In this document: piece after piece, positions 26,651-36,673 of the stretch | How the letters are laid out: every line of letters begins with the position of its first letter | Numbering within the stretch: position 1 is the first letter of the stretch | Assembly: GCA_013450215.1 (NCBI GenBank) | Contig: JACDSH010000053.1 | Location: 1-40,619, forward strand | Length of the DNA: 40,619 bases | Direction of reading: 5' to 3' | Source of the DNA: Nitrosospira sp. | Lineage (GTDB): Bacteria; Pseudomonadota; Gammaproteobacteria; Burkholderiales; Nitrosomonadaceae | Notes under the pieces: generated by a model | Told to the model about the DNA's origin: nothing | The model's input: the letters and a program-made list of their open reading frames with translations, nothing else | The model's database searches: none | Program-made: the position numbers and the translations under genes

Positions 26651-26908
26651 TCATTCCATCAGCATCTTTTCCAACTGATGATCATGATCAAGTTGCACCA
26701 GATCATCATATCCACCGACATGAGTATCATCGATATAAATCTGTGGGACAGTTCTGCGGGAGCTTCTCTCCATCATCTCGGCACGTCTCGCAGGATCCAG
26801 ATCGACCCGAATCTTTTCGATCTCGGTCACCCCTTTTGATCGCAAGAGACGTTCAGCCATGACACAGTAAGGGCAGCTACCGGTTGAGTATAGAACTACT
26901 CTGGCCAT
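26651..26908 (-). CDS. grxC: Glutaredoxin 3
   Basis: Dithiol glutaredoxin of 85 residues; reduces protein disulfides with glutathione. The active site is GSCPYC with Cys12 and Cys15, and the cis-proline and GSH-binding motifs are TVPQIYID and GGYDDL. Length is standard. It follows the rhodanese-like gene by 10 bp and precedes secB, a gene order common in Betaproteobacteria. Confidence 0.96.
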   Translation of the reverse strand: MARVVLYSTGSCPYCVMAERLLRSKGVTEIEKIRVDLDPARRAEMMERSSRRTVPQIYIDDTHVGGYDDLVQLDHDHQLEKMLME

Positions 26909-26918
26909 GCGGTTGCCT

Positions 26919-27338
26919 TCACTTCTTCACAATGGGGAGATTTGCCTTCTGCCATGTATCAATACCCCCGGCAAGATTGTGAACATGAGCAAATCCATGC
27001 TTACTCAGAATAGAACCGGCCTTACCTGTGCTATTCGCGCCGCTACGGTGAATGATCACGATGGGGTTGCTTTTGAATTTTTCCAGCTCCTGTATCCGGT
27101 CCTCAAGCTTGTCTCCAGGAATGTGTTTTGAATTAACGATATGGCCGCCCTCGTACTCGCTCCCCTCCCGAACATCCAGTACCAGTCCGTCCTTGTAGTT
27201 GATGAGTTGAACAGCGACCAGTGTATCGACCTCGCTACCCGAGCGACTGGAAGATAAGAAAGACCACAAAAGCATACCCCCGCTGACGACGGCAGCCATT
27301 ATCATGGCAATATTATTTTGTACGAATACTGAATCCAT
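26919..27338 (-). CDS. Membrane-anchored rhodanese-fold protein lacking the catalytic cysteine
   Basis: A 139-residue protein with one N-terminal membrane segment (about residues 8-28) and a rhodanese domain (about 38-137). Conserved fold elements are LVLDVREGSEYEGGHI and the C-terminal LAGGIDTWQKANLPI. The active-site loop reads IVIIHRSGANS: the position that is Cys in active sulfurtransferases is His97 (codon CAC), and the whole protein has no cysteine. It therefore cannot form the usual persulfide and is probably a binding or scaffolding form. First gene of the operon with grxC, secB, the SH3 gene and gpsA; that position is common in Betaproteobacteria, where the cysteine is, to my knowledge, usually kept. 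Confidence 0.9.
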   Translation of the reverse strand: MDSVFVQNNIAMIMAAVVSGGMLLWSFLSSSRSGSEVDTLVAVQLINYKDGLVLDVREGSEYEGGHIVNSKHIPGDKLEDRIQELEKFKSNPIVIIHRSGANSTGKAGSILSKHGFAHVHNLAGGIDTWQKANLPIVKK

Positions 27339-27609
27339 ATCTATTTATTCATCCCGTTAGATTTTTTTGATTTTATCAGAGACTGTAACATCCTGTGACC
27401 CTCTTGTTTCAACCGACACAAAACAAGTTTTAGCTGAGAGGTCGATAAAAGTAGCACCTTTTAGATGCTTTCTTTTGCAAGATAACCTGAAATTTTACTA
27501 CGATTCTCAATAATCGCTTACTGCGGCAAATAGCAAAATATATTAAAATGTATAGGATTTCAGAACGTTTCATAGATAATTTCATTCTTTTTATAAAGTA
27601 AAGGCCCAC
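27339..27609. other. Divergent promoter region between the rhodanese gene and gpmA
   Basis: About 270 non-coding bases, very AT-rich toward gpmA, between divergent genes. A weak candidate for the gpmA promoter is TTGCAA at 27475 followed after 18 bases by TACGAT. No hairpin with a T-tract and no RNA gene were seen. Confidence 0.4.
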
Positions 27610-28362
27610 ATGAAGAAGCTTGTTCTCCTGAGGCATGGAGAAAGTACCTGGAACGAGGAAAATCGATTTACAGGTTGGACCGATGTAGATTTATCGAAAA
27701 AAGGGCTGGAAGAGGCCAGGAATTCTGGCAGATTATTGCGTGAGAATGGATTCGTATTTGATGTTGCTTATACCTCCGTATTAAAACGTGCCATCCGTAC
27801 CTTATGGATTGCCTTGGATGAAATGGATCAGATGTGGATCCCGATCAATCTCTCCTGGCGGTTAAATGAACGGCACTATGGCGCTCTGCAAGGTCTCAAC
27901 AAGGCTGAAACAGCGGCTATTTATGGGGACGAACAGGTGCAGATCTGGCGACGAAGCTACGATATCCGACCACCTGCGTTAACGACTCAGGATGACCGAT
28001 ACCCTAGATCTGATCCACGCTACCTGAATATAGCCAAGGAAGATATCCCCCTATCCGAATGCCTACAGGACACGGTAACCCGGTTCCTCCCTTACTGGAA
28101 TGAGACTATTGCCCCCGCACTTCGAACCGGACAACGGGTCATCATTGCCGCCCATGGCAATTCACTGAGGGCACTGGTCAAGTATCTCGATAATATTTCT
28201 GATGAGGATATCCTAGAATTAAATATTCCGACCGGTATACCCCTGGTGTACGAGCTTGATGATGATCTAAAACCCATCCGAAACTATTACCTGGGTAATC
28301 AGTTAGAGATTGAAAAGGCCCAACAGGCCGTGGCCAATCAGGGAAAATCAAAGTCATCATAA
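27610..28362 (+). CDS. gpmA: 2,3-bisphosphoglycerate-dependent phosphoglycerate mutase
   Basis: Glycolytic enzyme of 250 residues that interconverts 3- and 2-phosphoglycerate. The phospho-histidine motif is [20 protein letters not shown] (His9), followed by [26 protein letters not shown] and the second catalytic histidine in [15 protein letters not shown] (His182). Sequence and length place it in the dPGM class, not the cofactor-independent GpmI. AAAGG six bases before the ATG. It is followed by the EnvC-like gene on the same strand after about 80 bp. Confidence 0.97.
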   Translation: MKKLVLLRHGESTWNEENRFTGWTDVDLSKKGLEEARNSGRLLRENGFVFDVAYTSVLKRAIRTLWIALDEMDQMWIPINLSWRLNERHYGALQGLNKAETAAIYGDEQVQIWRRSYDIRPPALTTQDDRYPRSDPRYLNIAKEDIPLSECLQDTVTRFLPYWNETIAPALRTGQRVIIAAHGNSLRALVKYLDNISDEDILELNIPTGIPLVYELDDDLKPIRNYYLGNQLEIEKAQQAVANQGKSKSS

Positions 28363-28443
28363 AGCTTAATCCCCTCTCATGACCCTCTCCTGGCGTAATA
28401 ACGATTGAAAACATCCACGTATCTCCGTAAGGAGTTGCTGGAG

Positions 28444-29616
28444 ATGCTTTTAAAATTCATTCTGCCCTGCGTCCTACTGCTGTCGCACTCAATCTATGCA
28501 GCCCCTCCTAAAAGCAATCCGGAGGATCTAAAGCAACTCCGACAACGCATTGATGCGCTACAGAAAGACCTAGCAAGTAAGGAAGAGTCCAGATCGGAAG
28601 CCGCGGATGCGTTACGTGAATCAGAACAAGCCATCAGCGGTGCAAGCCGGAAGTTGGCCGAACTGGCTCAGGAGCAGCGAGCGGCCAATGGCTCACTCAG
28701 CCAGCTACAAACCCGGTCCAATACGGTCAAAAGCGATATCGACCGGCAACAGCTTCAGCTTGCCAAGTTACTATACCGTCAATACGTTGGGGGGCAGCAT
28801 GAGTATCTACGTCTGCTTCTAAATCAGCAAGATCCAAATCTAATTGCGCGTGAACTGCACTACTACAACTATCTCTCGCGAGCGCATATAGAGAGTATTA
28901 ATGCACTCAGAACCAGCCTTGAGCAGCTTGATGAACTCACCCGTGAGAGCCACAATAAAAGCCTAGAGATTAGAGCCATTCAGGCTGAACAGGCCAAGCA
29001 GAAGAAGCATCTAGAACAGGAAAAAGCAGGGCATAAAAAACTACTCGCAAGCATCTCCCTCCAAGTTGAGCAGCAGAGGCGAGAGATTAGCAAGCTCAAG
29101 CGGGACGAGGAGAGGCTCTCCCGTCTGGTTGAGAGAATTGGAAAGCTGCTCGCTCAAAAAAATCGAGCATCAACACTGAGTAATAGCAGACTACCTGATG
29201 CATCCACAGATGGAAATCCATTCGCGGCACTCAAGGGTCGCTTGAGTCTGCCGATTAGAGGGGAACTCATCAACCGGTTCGGTAGTCAAAGAGCTGATGG
29301 TGGCATGACATGGAAGGGTCTATTCATTCGTGCACCCAGCGGTGAAGAGGTCAAGTCCATTGCAGGTGGCCGTGTCGTATTTGCGGACTGGTTAAGGGGA
29401 TTCGGAAATCTCATGATCGTTGATCATGGATCTGGTTATATGAGCCTATATGGTAATAATGAGTCTATTCATAAGCGGGTGGGTGACTCTGTCAAAAGCG
29501 GAGATACCATTGCCGCAGTAGGAAACAGCGGCGGCAATGCGGATTCCGGTTTATACTTTGAACTACGCCATCAAGGGAAGCCATTTGACCCCCTGAACTG
29601 GGTCAAAATAAAATGA
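28444..29616 (+). CDS. EnvC-like murein hydrolase activator
   Basis: Periplasmic protein of 390 residues from the ATG at 28444, which is preceded by AAGGAG and gives a proper signal peptide (FILPCVLLLSHSIYAAP); the frame is open 13 codons further up. Residues about 25-240 are a long charged coiled coil, and residues about 270-390 a LytM/M23 domain (FIRAPSGEEVKSIAGGRVVF, then FGNLMIVDHGSGYMSLYGN, and LYFELRHQGKPFDPLNW). The zinc ligands of active LytM enzymes, HxxxD and HxH, are replaced, as in E. coli EnvC, so it probably activates amidases (AmiA/AmiB type) during cell separation and does not cut peptidoglycan itself. Located between gpmA and ctpA, a common betaproteobacterial order. Confidence 0.92.
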   Translation: MLLKFILPCVLLLSHSIYAAPPKSNPEDLKQLRQRIDALQKDLASKEESRSEAADALRESEQAISGASRKLAELAQEQRAANGSLSQLQTRSNTVKSDIDRQQLQLAKLLYRQYVGGQHEYLRLLLNQQDPNLIARELHYYNYLSRAHIESINALRTSLEQLDELTRESHNKSLEIRAIQAEQAKQKKHLEQEKAGHKKLLASISLQVEQQRREISKLKRDEERLSRLVERIGKLLAQKNRASTLSNSRLPDASTDGNPFAALKGRLSLPIRGELINRFGSQRADGGMTWKGLFIRAPSGEEVKSIAGGRVVFADWLRGFGNLMIVDHGSGYMSLYGNNESIHKRVGDSVKSGDTIAAVGNSGGNADSGLYFELRHQGKPFDPLNWVKIK

Positions 29617-29647
29617 TCGGTAACAATACAAGTCTGGAGAGGGTTTA

Positions 29648-31084
29648 ATGCGCAACAAAATGCAACAATTTGGATTGATCCTTGTGGGCGCTGTCGCTGG
29701 CGTGATGCTCAGCCTTAACTTCTCTGCGGTTGCTAACAAGGATACAAAAGAAGTTCTGCGCCCACTTCCAGTTGAGGAGTTACGCGCTTTTACCGAGGTA
29801 TTCGGCCGTATTAAGAATGACTATGTTGAACCGGTAGAGGACAAGAAGCTTATCAATGAGGCCATCAACGGAATGCTGACCGGTCTTGACCCACACTCTG
29901 CCTATCTTGATATAGATGCCTACAAAGAGCTTCAGGTTTCCACTCAGGGCGAGTTCGGTGGACTGGGTATTGAAGTCACCATGGAGGATGGATTTGTTAA
30001 GGTGATCTCACCCATTGAAGATACCCCAGCATTCCGAGCAGGGATTAAGACCGGAGATCTGATCGTCAAACTAGACGATACCGCAGTCAAGGGTCTGTCT
30101 TTAAGCGACGCCATTAAACTTATGCGTGGGAAACCGAATACTCCGATCAGTATCACCATATCGCGTAAGGGAGAGAATAAGCTCCTGGTATTCAAGCTGA
30201 CACGGGCCATCATTAAAACTCAGAGCGTTAAATCAAAACTGATCGAGCCTGGTTACGCGTATATTCGTATCACCCAATTTCAAGAGCAAACCGGCGAGAA
30301 TCTTGCCAAGGCAATCGATAAGCTTTTTAAAGAGAGCACAGTACCGATGAAGGGTCTGGTTCTGGATATGCGTAATAACCCGGGTGGACTGTTAAATGGT
30401 GCGGTTGCGGTGTCTGCCGCCTTCTTACCGCCTGACTCACTCGTAGTGTATACCGATGGCCGAACAGATGATGCCAAGATGAAACTTAAGGCCAGCCCCG
30501 AGTTTTATTTGCGTGACTCTAAAGGTGATTATCTGAAAGGGTTGCCACCAGAGATCAAGACTGTTCCCATGGTCACGCTGGTGAATGCCGGATCTGCCTC
30601 TGCATCTGAAATTGTCGCAGGTGCATTACAAGACCATAAACGTTCTGTCGTAATGGGTACCCAAACATTCGGCAAGGGATCAGTACAAACGATACTCCCT
30701 CTTGGCAACAATACCGCCATTAAGCTGACCACTGCGCGGTATTACACACCCAACGGGCAATCTATCCAGGCCAAGGGAATTACCCCAGATATTGCTGATG
30801 CATCAGCAAAGGATGAATCTTCGCGTCTGCGCGAATCAGATCTGAATCGCCATCTGAGTAACGGAAAGGCTGATAAGACTAAGCCTCCTGAGGAAGTAAA
30901 AGCCGCTCCAAAGCCTGCAATCAAGACACCCGTCAAGCCTGAGGATGAAGATGAGGGCAGCAATAAACCTACCCTTCCGATGGAGTTTGGGTCGAGCAGT
31001 GACTTACTTCTGACGCAGGCGATGAACCGCCTCAAGGGTATTGTTCCAGAACCAGAAAAGAAACCAGCAGAAAATAGTAACTGA
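29648..31084 (+). CDS. ctpA: Carboxyl-terminal processing protease, S41 family
   Basis: Exported serine protease of 478 residues. A signal anchor (about residues 7-28) precedes an N-terminal helical region, a PDZ domain (about 90-180, with GGLGIEVTMEDGFVKVISP) and the S41 catalytic core. The Ser-Lys dyad is Ser318 in NAGSASASEIVAGAL and Lys343 in TFGKGSVQT, 25 residues apart as in CtpB. The C-terminus beyond about 400 is a Lys/Pro-rich linker and short tail (ESSRLRESDLNRHLS). Probably degrades or trims periplasmic proteins, perhaps with a lipoprotein adaptor. Begins 31 bp after the EnvC-like gene; cotranscription likely. Confidence 0.95.
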   Translation: MRNKMQQFGLILVGAVAGVMLSLNFSAVANKDTKEVLRPLPVEELRAFTEVFGRIKNDYVEPVEDKKLINEAINGMLTGLDPHSAYLDIDAYKELQVSTQGEFGGLGIEVTMEDGFVKVISPIEDTPAFRAGIKTGDLIVKLDDTAVKGLSLSDAIKLMRGKPNTPISITISRKGENKLLVFKLTRAIIKTQSVKSKLIEPGYAYIRITQFQEQTGENLAKAIDKLFKESTVPMKGLVLDMRNNPGGLLNGAVAVSAAFLPPDSLVVYTDGRTDDAKMKLKASPEFYLRDSKGDYLKGLPPEIKTVPMVTLVNAGSASASEIVAGALQDHKRSVVMGTQTFGKGSVQTILPLGNNTAIKLTTARYYTPNGQSIQAKGITPDIADASAKDESSRLRESDLNRHLSNGKADKTKPPEEVKAAPKPAIKTPVKPEDEDEGSNKPTLPMEFGSSSDLLLTQAMNRLKGIVPEPEKKPAENSN

Positions 31085-31124
31085 CCGCGCTGGCAGTGAC
31101 TGCTGGATAAAACGCGTCACAGAT

Positions 31125-31892
31125 ATGAATGATAACCAGCTGCTACGCTATAGTCGCCACATCCTGCTCCCTCAGATTGGCATTGAGGGGCAGGAAAAAC
31201 TAGTCCGGTCACATGCACTCATCATCGGTGCGGGAGGTCTAGGCTCCCCTGCTGCGATGTATCTAGCTGCAAGCGGTATAGGTAAAATTACCCTGTGCGA
31301 CCATGACATGGTCGATCTCACCAACCTTCAAAGACAGATCATTCATCACTCTGCCGCGGTCGGCATCCCCAAGGTTGAATCCGCAAAGAAAACCCTTTTC
31401 GACATCAATCCGGAAGTGAATGTAGTCGCCCTGCATGAGCGTGTTGATCAGGGTAGACTGAACCGACTCGTCGCAGAGGTTGATGTGGTGCTGGACGCGA
31501 GTGATAATTTCAGCACCCGCCATGCACTGAATAGGGCCTGCTTTAGCAACAAGAAGCCTCTCATATCCGGTGCAGCGGTACGTTTTGAAGGCCAGGTCAC
31601 CGTCTTTGACTTCCGTTATAGTGATAGCCCCTGTTACCACTGCCTGTTCCCAACCGATGGAGAGGATCACGATATGCAGTGCTCGGCGATGGGAGTATTT
31701 GCACCACTGACCGGAATCATCGGATGCACGCAAGCGGCTGAGGCGCTGAAGATTCTGATTGGATGCGGGGAAACTCTGAGTGGCCGTTTGCTGCTACTCG
31801 ATAGCCTGACGATGCGCTGGCGCTCGGTCACACTGAAAAAAGATCACTCATGCTCGGTATGCAGTGTCCGAGAAGCGGTACAAATACGCTAA
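31125..31892 (+). CDS. E1-like adenylyltransferase (MoeB/HesA/ThiF type)
   Basis: Adenylates the C-terminal glycine of a ubiquitin-like sulfur carrier such as MoaD or ThiS. From the ATG at 31125 it has 255 residues: LLRYSRHILLPQIGIEGQEKL at the N-terminus, the nucleotide motif LIIGAGGLGSPAAMYLAASG, DLTNLQRQIIH, and the two zinc-binding cysteine pairs SPCYHCLFP and HSCSVCS. MNDNQLLRYSRHILLPQIG matches the MoeB/HesA start; an upstream in-frame start inside ctpA is rejected. No moaD or thiS is adjacent, so the partner is not known. The stop overlaps the slmA stop on the other strand. Confidence 0.93.
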   Translation: MNDNQLLRYSRHILLPQIGIEGQEKLVRSHALIIGAGGLGSPAAMYLAASGIGKITLCDHDMVDLTNLQRQIIHHSAAVGIPKVESAKKTLFDINPEVNVVALHERVDQGRLNRLVAEVDVVLDASDNFSTRHALNRACFSNKKPLISGAAVRFEGQVTVFDFRYSDSPCYHCLFPTDGEDHDMQCSAMGVFAPLTGIIGCTQAAEALKILIGCGETLSGRLLLLDSLTMRWRSVTLKKDHSCSVCSVREAVQIR

Positions 31893-32485
31893 CGGATTGA
31901 GTTATGACCACCGGACAACAATTCTTGTCTCTGCATCTCCCAATACTCCAATGGATCCCGCTTGAAACCGCTCTTGGCAAACTGGTGCCAGCGACCAATA
32001 ACGTAACACATCATTAGATTCGCTTGGGCCCCTGCATCCTGGCCAGATCCAACCCCCCCCTCACCAGCAGAGAAGCGTAACGCCTGTTTCAATGTCGCCT
32101 CGAGACGGTCGTGCAGCTGATTAATCCGTACCTGCAGACGATCATTCTCGTTTACCAGAGCATCTCCTATCAGCACCCTGGCCATGCCTGGATTCTTTTT
32201 AGCAAAGCCCAATAGCAGTGACAGTATTCCATCAATCTGCCGGACGCCATCCTTCTCATCAGTAATTAGTTTATTGATGAGGCTAAACAGAGTCTGCTCA
32301 ATGAAATCAATCAGCCCCTCAAACATCTGTGCCTTACTGGCGAAATGTCTGTAAAGAGTAGCCTCGGAAACTTCGAGTTTGGCCGCTAGGGATGCGGTCG
32401 TGATCCTCTCTGCACGAGGATTCTCCAGCATCTCGGCCAGGACGTGCAGGATCTGGAGCTTTCTTTCACCGGGCTTATTTGTCAT
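31889..32485 (-). CDS. slmA: Nucleoid occlusion factor SlmA (TetR family)
   Basis: DNA-binding protein of 198 residues that blocks Z-ring assembly over the nucleoid. The TetR helix-turn-helix is TTASLAAKLEVSEATLYRHFASKAQMFEGLIDFIE (about 30-65), which matches SlmA closely, and the C-terminal domain continues with VRINQLHDRLEATLKQALR. It lies 60 bp after argB on the same strand. Convergent with the MoeB/HesA gene: the two stop codons overlap in CTAA. Confidence 0.93.
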   Translation of the reverse strand: MTNKPGERKLQILHVLAEMLENPRAERITTASLAAKLEVSEATLYRHFASKAQMFEGLIDFIEQTLFSLINKLITDEKDGVRQIDGILSLLLGFAKKNPGMARVLIGDALVNENDRLQVRINQLHDRLEATLKQALRFSAGEGGVGSGQDAGAQANLMMCYVIGRWHQFAKSGFKRDPLEYWEMQRQELLSGGHNSIR

Positions 32486-32545
32486 GAGTTTCTTATCTGT
32501 TTAAAGGATTCTTCTATAAATTCAGACCCAATATCGAAGAATTTA

Positions 32546-33460
<915 letters not shown>

Positions 33461-33530
33461 CTACACTGGGAATTCGCAACGATGGGGTCGTTACAGTCTA
33501 TGGCAGCAAGGAGCTTTATTACAATTGAGA

Positions 33531-36500
33531 TTAAGCTAAAGACTCAGGCTTCTCGACAGGCTGATCATCGAACCATCGGTACAGCATCGGCATTAAGACC
33601 ATCGTCATCAGGGTCGCGGTCGTTAATCCACAAATCACCACGATGGCCAGTGGTTTTTGCACCTCGGAGCCCAACCCACTCGCAAATAGGAATGGTGACA
33701 ATCCCAATATAGTCGTTGCGGCTGTCATCATGACAGGGCGGAAGCGTTGTTCACAACCCTTTTTCACAGACTCAGCCACACTCAGACCTTCATAGCGTAA
33801 CTGTCGTATAAACTCGATCAATACCACTCCATTTAATATCGATGTTCCCCAGACCGCGATAAATCCGACCGATGCTGGTACCGATAGATACTGACCGGTA
33901 ATGAACAGACCGACAACACCGCCCACCGAAGCAAATGGTAATGCCAGAAAGATCAGCGTAGCGAGCTTGACCGAATTAAATAACATGAATAACAGGAAGA
34001 AGATCAATGCAAGTGTAATCGGCACGATCACCGAGAGTGTCGACATGGCACGCTCCATATTCTGGAACTGACCACCCCATTCGAAATAATAACCAGGGGG
34101 GAGCTTCATCTCCTTAGCCGTCCGCTCCTTTAATTCGGCAACAAAACCACCCAGATCGCGATCATGCACATTGGCACCAACGACTACACGACGTCTAGCA
34201 AACTCTCGTGAGACCACCGCTGGGCCATCGGTCACCTTGATATCTGCCACAGCACTCAGTGGGACAAGTATGCCACCGCGCGCAATTAAACCCCCTGGAC
34301 CGGCATTACCCACAGGACGCAGCAAGAGATCACGAATAGCCTCGACATCATCACGGAAATGTAGAGGATAACGCAGCAAGAGCGTAAACCGACGCTCACC
34401 CTCAAATACTTGAGTGACCACCTTACCGCCGACTGCAGTAGCAATAAGCTCGTTTACTTCAGCAACGTTGAGACCATGACGGGCGATGGCACGTCGATCG
34501 ATATCAATGGTCAGTTCCTGCTGTCCTGATAATCGTTCAATACGAAGATCCCTAGCCCCTCGAGTGGACTTAACAATACGTGCCACCTGCTCAGATAATT
34601 TTCGTAGCTCTTCAAGATCATCACCAAAAATCTTAACCGCAACCTGTGATCTCACCCCGGTCACCATCTCGTCCACTCGTTGCTCGATCGGCTGCGCTAT
34701 CACGATATTAACGCCAGGAAGCGTCCTCAATGTCTTCCGGATATCCTCCTCGATCTCAATCTGAGTGCGGCCAGATTCCTCCAAGTCAAGCACTGCAATC
34801 GGGTCCGATTCATTCTGAGATGCTGGATCGGCAGGTGATTCACCGCGACCGAGCTTGGAGACCACAAACCTTACTCCCGGTACAGCGGCAATCAGTTTCA
34901 TCGCTTCTGTTTCCAGCTTGATTGAATCCTCAAGTGAAATCGATGGCACCCGGATAATGACCGGCGTGATCGAACCCTCTTTCATAATCGGAATGAACGA
35001 TTTCCCAAGAAATGGAAACAAGACGAATGCCATTGCGAGTAACCCCAGCGCGATCATCATGGTCGATTTCTGATTACCCAGGGCCGCATTGAGTAAGATC
35101 AGATAACGTGACTTAAGGGTCGCGACGATCTTGGTATCTTGATCCGATCCGCCCTTTAGGATATATGCGCTCAGTACCGGTGATAGCAGTACTGAAACAA
35201 ATAGCGCCACCATTAATGCAATGGCGATGGTAACTGCAAGAGGGCTGAACATCTTGCCCTCCATCCCCTCCAGAGTCATCAACGGCAAGAACACGAGCAC
35301 TGTCACAATGACACCAAAGATGACCGGCGTGGCAACCTCGCTGGTCGCTTTCACAATGATATCGAACTTTGATGCGCCGGTACCCCGAGCCAGGTTCAGT
35401 TTTTGATAAATATTCTCCACCACCACCACAGTGGGGTCGACCATCATTCCGAGTGCGATCGTTAGCCCACCCAGTGACATCAGGTTGGCCGGCATTCCTT
35501 GCTGATCCATCACTAAAAAAGTGACCAGCGGGGTGATGACAAGTGTCGAGCATACGACCAGGCTGGTCCGCAGATTACCCAAGAAAACAAATAAGACCAC
35601 CACCACGAGGATTAATGACTCAACCAGGGTGCTGTAGACTGTTTCCAATGCCGAATCCACTAAATCTGTCCGGTCATAAAAGGGTACGATCTTAAGACCA
35701 TCAGGCAATAACCCACGATCGTTAATCTCGGCAACCTTCTCCTTGACCCGTCCAACAACTTCCTTGGCATTACCACCACGTAGCATCATCACGATGCCCG
35801 TGACAGATTCTGTATAACCATCCTTGATACTGGCCCCAAGACGGACCTCACCACCAAACTGCACTTGTGCTACATCACGCACATAAACAGGTACCCCCTC
35901 CAACTCCTTGAGAACAATGTTACGAATGTCGTCTAATGAGACGATCAAACCAACACCACGGATTATATATTGCTCTGAACCCGTCGGCAGGATGTTGCCA
36001 CTGGCATTCGCATTGTTATTTGCAAGGGCCAGATCAACTGCCGCCAGTGTTAGGTCATAGTGTCGTAACCGATTGGGGTCAACCAGAACCTGATACTCCT
36101 TGACATGGCCGCCGATCGAATTAACTTCTGCTACACCCCTGATCGAGCGCAGCATCGGCCGCACGACCCAATCCTGTATCGTGCGACGTTCCATCAACTC
36201 ATCGAACGTAAGTTCGCGCTTACCGTCGTCAGGGTGTTCAATCGTATACTGGTATACCTCCCCCAGACCGGTAGATACTGGCCCGAGTACCGGTGTAATG
36301 CCCGGTAACATTCTTGAGGATACGTCGATCAATCGCTCCATCACGAGCTGACGAGCGAAGAAGACATCCACCTTGTCGTCAAATACCAGCGTGATGAGAG
36401 ATAGTCCGGTCTTATTCATAGAGCGCATCTCAACCAGACCCGGTAGGCCGGTCATCGCAATCTCGATTGGTATCGTAACCAGTCGCTCGACCTCCTCTGG

Positions 36501-36671
36501 ACCACGTCCAACTGCAATGGTGGCGACTTGTACTTGAATATTTGTTACATCGGGAAAGGCGTCGACCGAGACGGTCTTTGTGGCGATCACGCCGGCAACG
36601 CACAGACCAAGCGAGACCACTACAACTAGCAGTCGCTGATTGAGCATGGCGCGCACAATTGCGGCAAGCAT
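33531..36671 (-). CDS. Heavy-metal-type RND efflux pump, inner-membrane component (CzcA/CusA family)
   Basis: Proton-driven RND transporter of 1046 residues. N-terminal membrane segment, the large periplasmic loop (VDAFPDVTNIQVQVAT and ERLVTIPIE typical of HME-RND), and twelve expected membrane helices. In TM4 the motif is ALGMMVDPTVVVVEN: Asp412 and Glu419 are kept, but the aspartate found six residues earlier in CzcA is Ala406, as in CusA. The CusA methionine triad is only partly represented: EMVTGV keeps one Met, while the other two positions are Leu (RHGLNVAEV and ILVPLSAV). Cation specificity is therefore uncertain. It is last in the operon, two bases after the MFP gene. Works with the adaptor and outer-membrane channel as a complete tripartite pump. 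Confidence 0.94.
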   Translation of the reverse strand: MLAAIVRAMLNQRLLVVVVSLGLCVAGVIATKTVSVDAFPDVTNIQVQVATIAVGRGPEEVERLVTIPIEIAMTGLPGLVEMRSMNKTGLSLITLVFDDKVDVFFARQLVMERLIDVSSRMLPGITPVLGPVSTGLGEVYQYTIEHPDDGKRELTFDELMERRTIQDWVVRPMLRSIRGVAEVNSIGGHVKEYQVLVDPNRLRHYDLTLAAVDLALANNNANASGNILPTGSEQYIIRGVGLIVSLDDIRNIVLKELEGVPVYVRDVAQVQFGGEVRLGASIKDGYTESVTGIVMMLRGGNAKEVVGRVKEKVAEINDRGLLPDGLKIVPFYDRTDLVDSALETVYSTLVESLILVVVVLFVFLGNLRTSLVVCSTLVITPLVTFLVMDQQGMPANLMSLGGLTIALGMMVDPTVVVVENIYQKLNLARGTGASKFDIIVKATSEVATPVIFGVIVTVLVFLPLMTLEGMEGKMFSPLAVTIAIALMVALFVSVLLSPVLSAYILKGGSDQDTKIVATLKSRYLILLNAALGNQKSTMMIALGLLAMAFVLFPFLGKSFIPIMKEGSITPVIIRVPSISLEDSIKLETEAMKLIAAVPGVRFVVSKLGRGESPADPASQNESDPIAVLDLEESGRTQIEIEEDIRKTLRTLPGVNIVIAQPIEQRVDEMVTGVRSQVAVKIFGDDLEELRKLSEQVARIVKSTRGARDLRIERLSGQQELTIDIDRRAIARHGLNVAEVNELIATAVGGKVVTQVFEGERRFTLLLRYPLHFRDDVEAIRDLLLRPVGNAGPGGLIARGGILVPLSAVADIKVTDGPAVVSREFARRRVVVGANVHDRDLGGFVAELKERTAKEMKLPPGYYFEWGGQFQNMERAMSTLSVIVPITLALIFFLLFMLFNSVKLATLIFLALPFASVGGVVGLFITGQYLSVPASVGFIAVWGTSILNGVVLIEFIRQLRYEGLSVAESVKKGCEQRFRPVMMTAATTILGLSPFLFASGLGSEVQKPLAIVVICGLTTATLMTMVLMPMLYRWFDDQPVEKPESLA

Positions 36672-36673
36672 AA

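Noticed and set aside
27430-27636. 68-codon minus-strand frame overlapping the gpmA start
   Set aside because: Lies in an AT-rich promoter region, is Lys/Arg/Leu-rich, and has no ribosome site.
28444-29616. Active M23 endopeptidase
   Set aside because: The HxxxD and HxH zinc ligands are absent, so an activator like EnvC is the better call.
31263-31733. 156-codon minus-strand frame opposite the MoeB/HesA gene
   Set aside because: The plus-strand product has all E1-like motifs; the antisense frame resembles nothing.
35113-35553. 146-codon frame within the RND gene
   Set aside because: Alternative frame of the pump gene; Gly/His/Arg-rich and without a plausible start.
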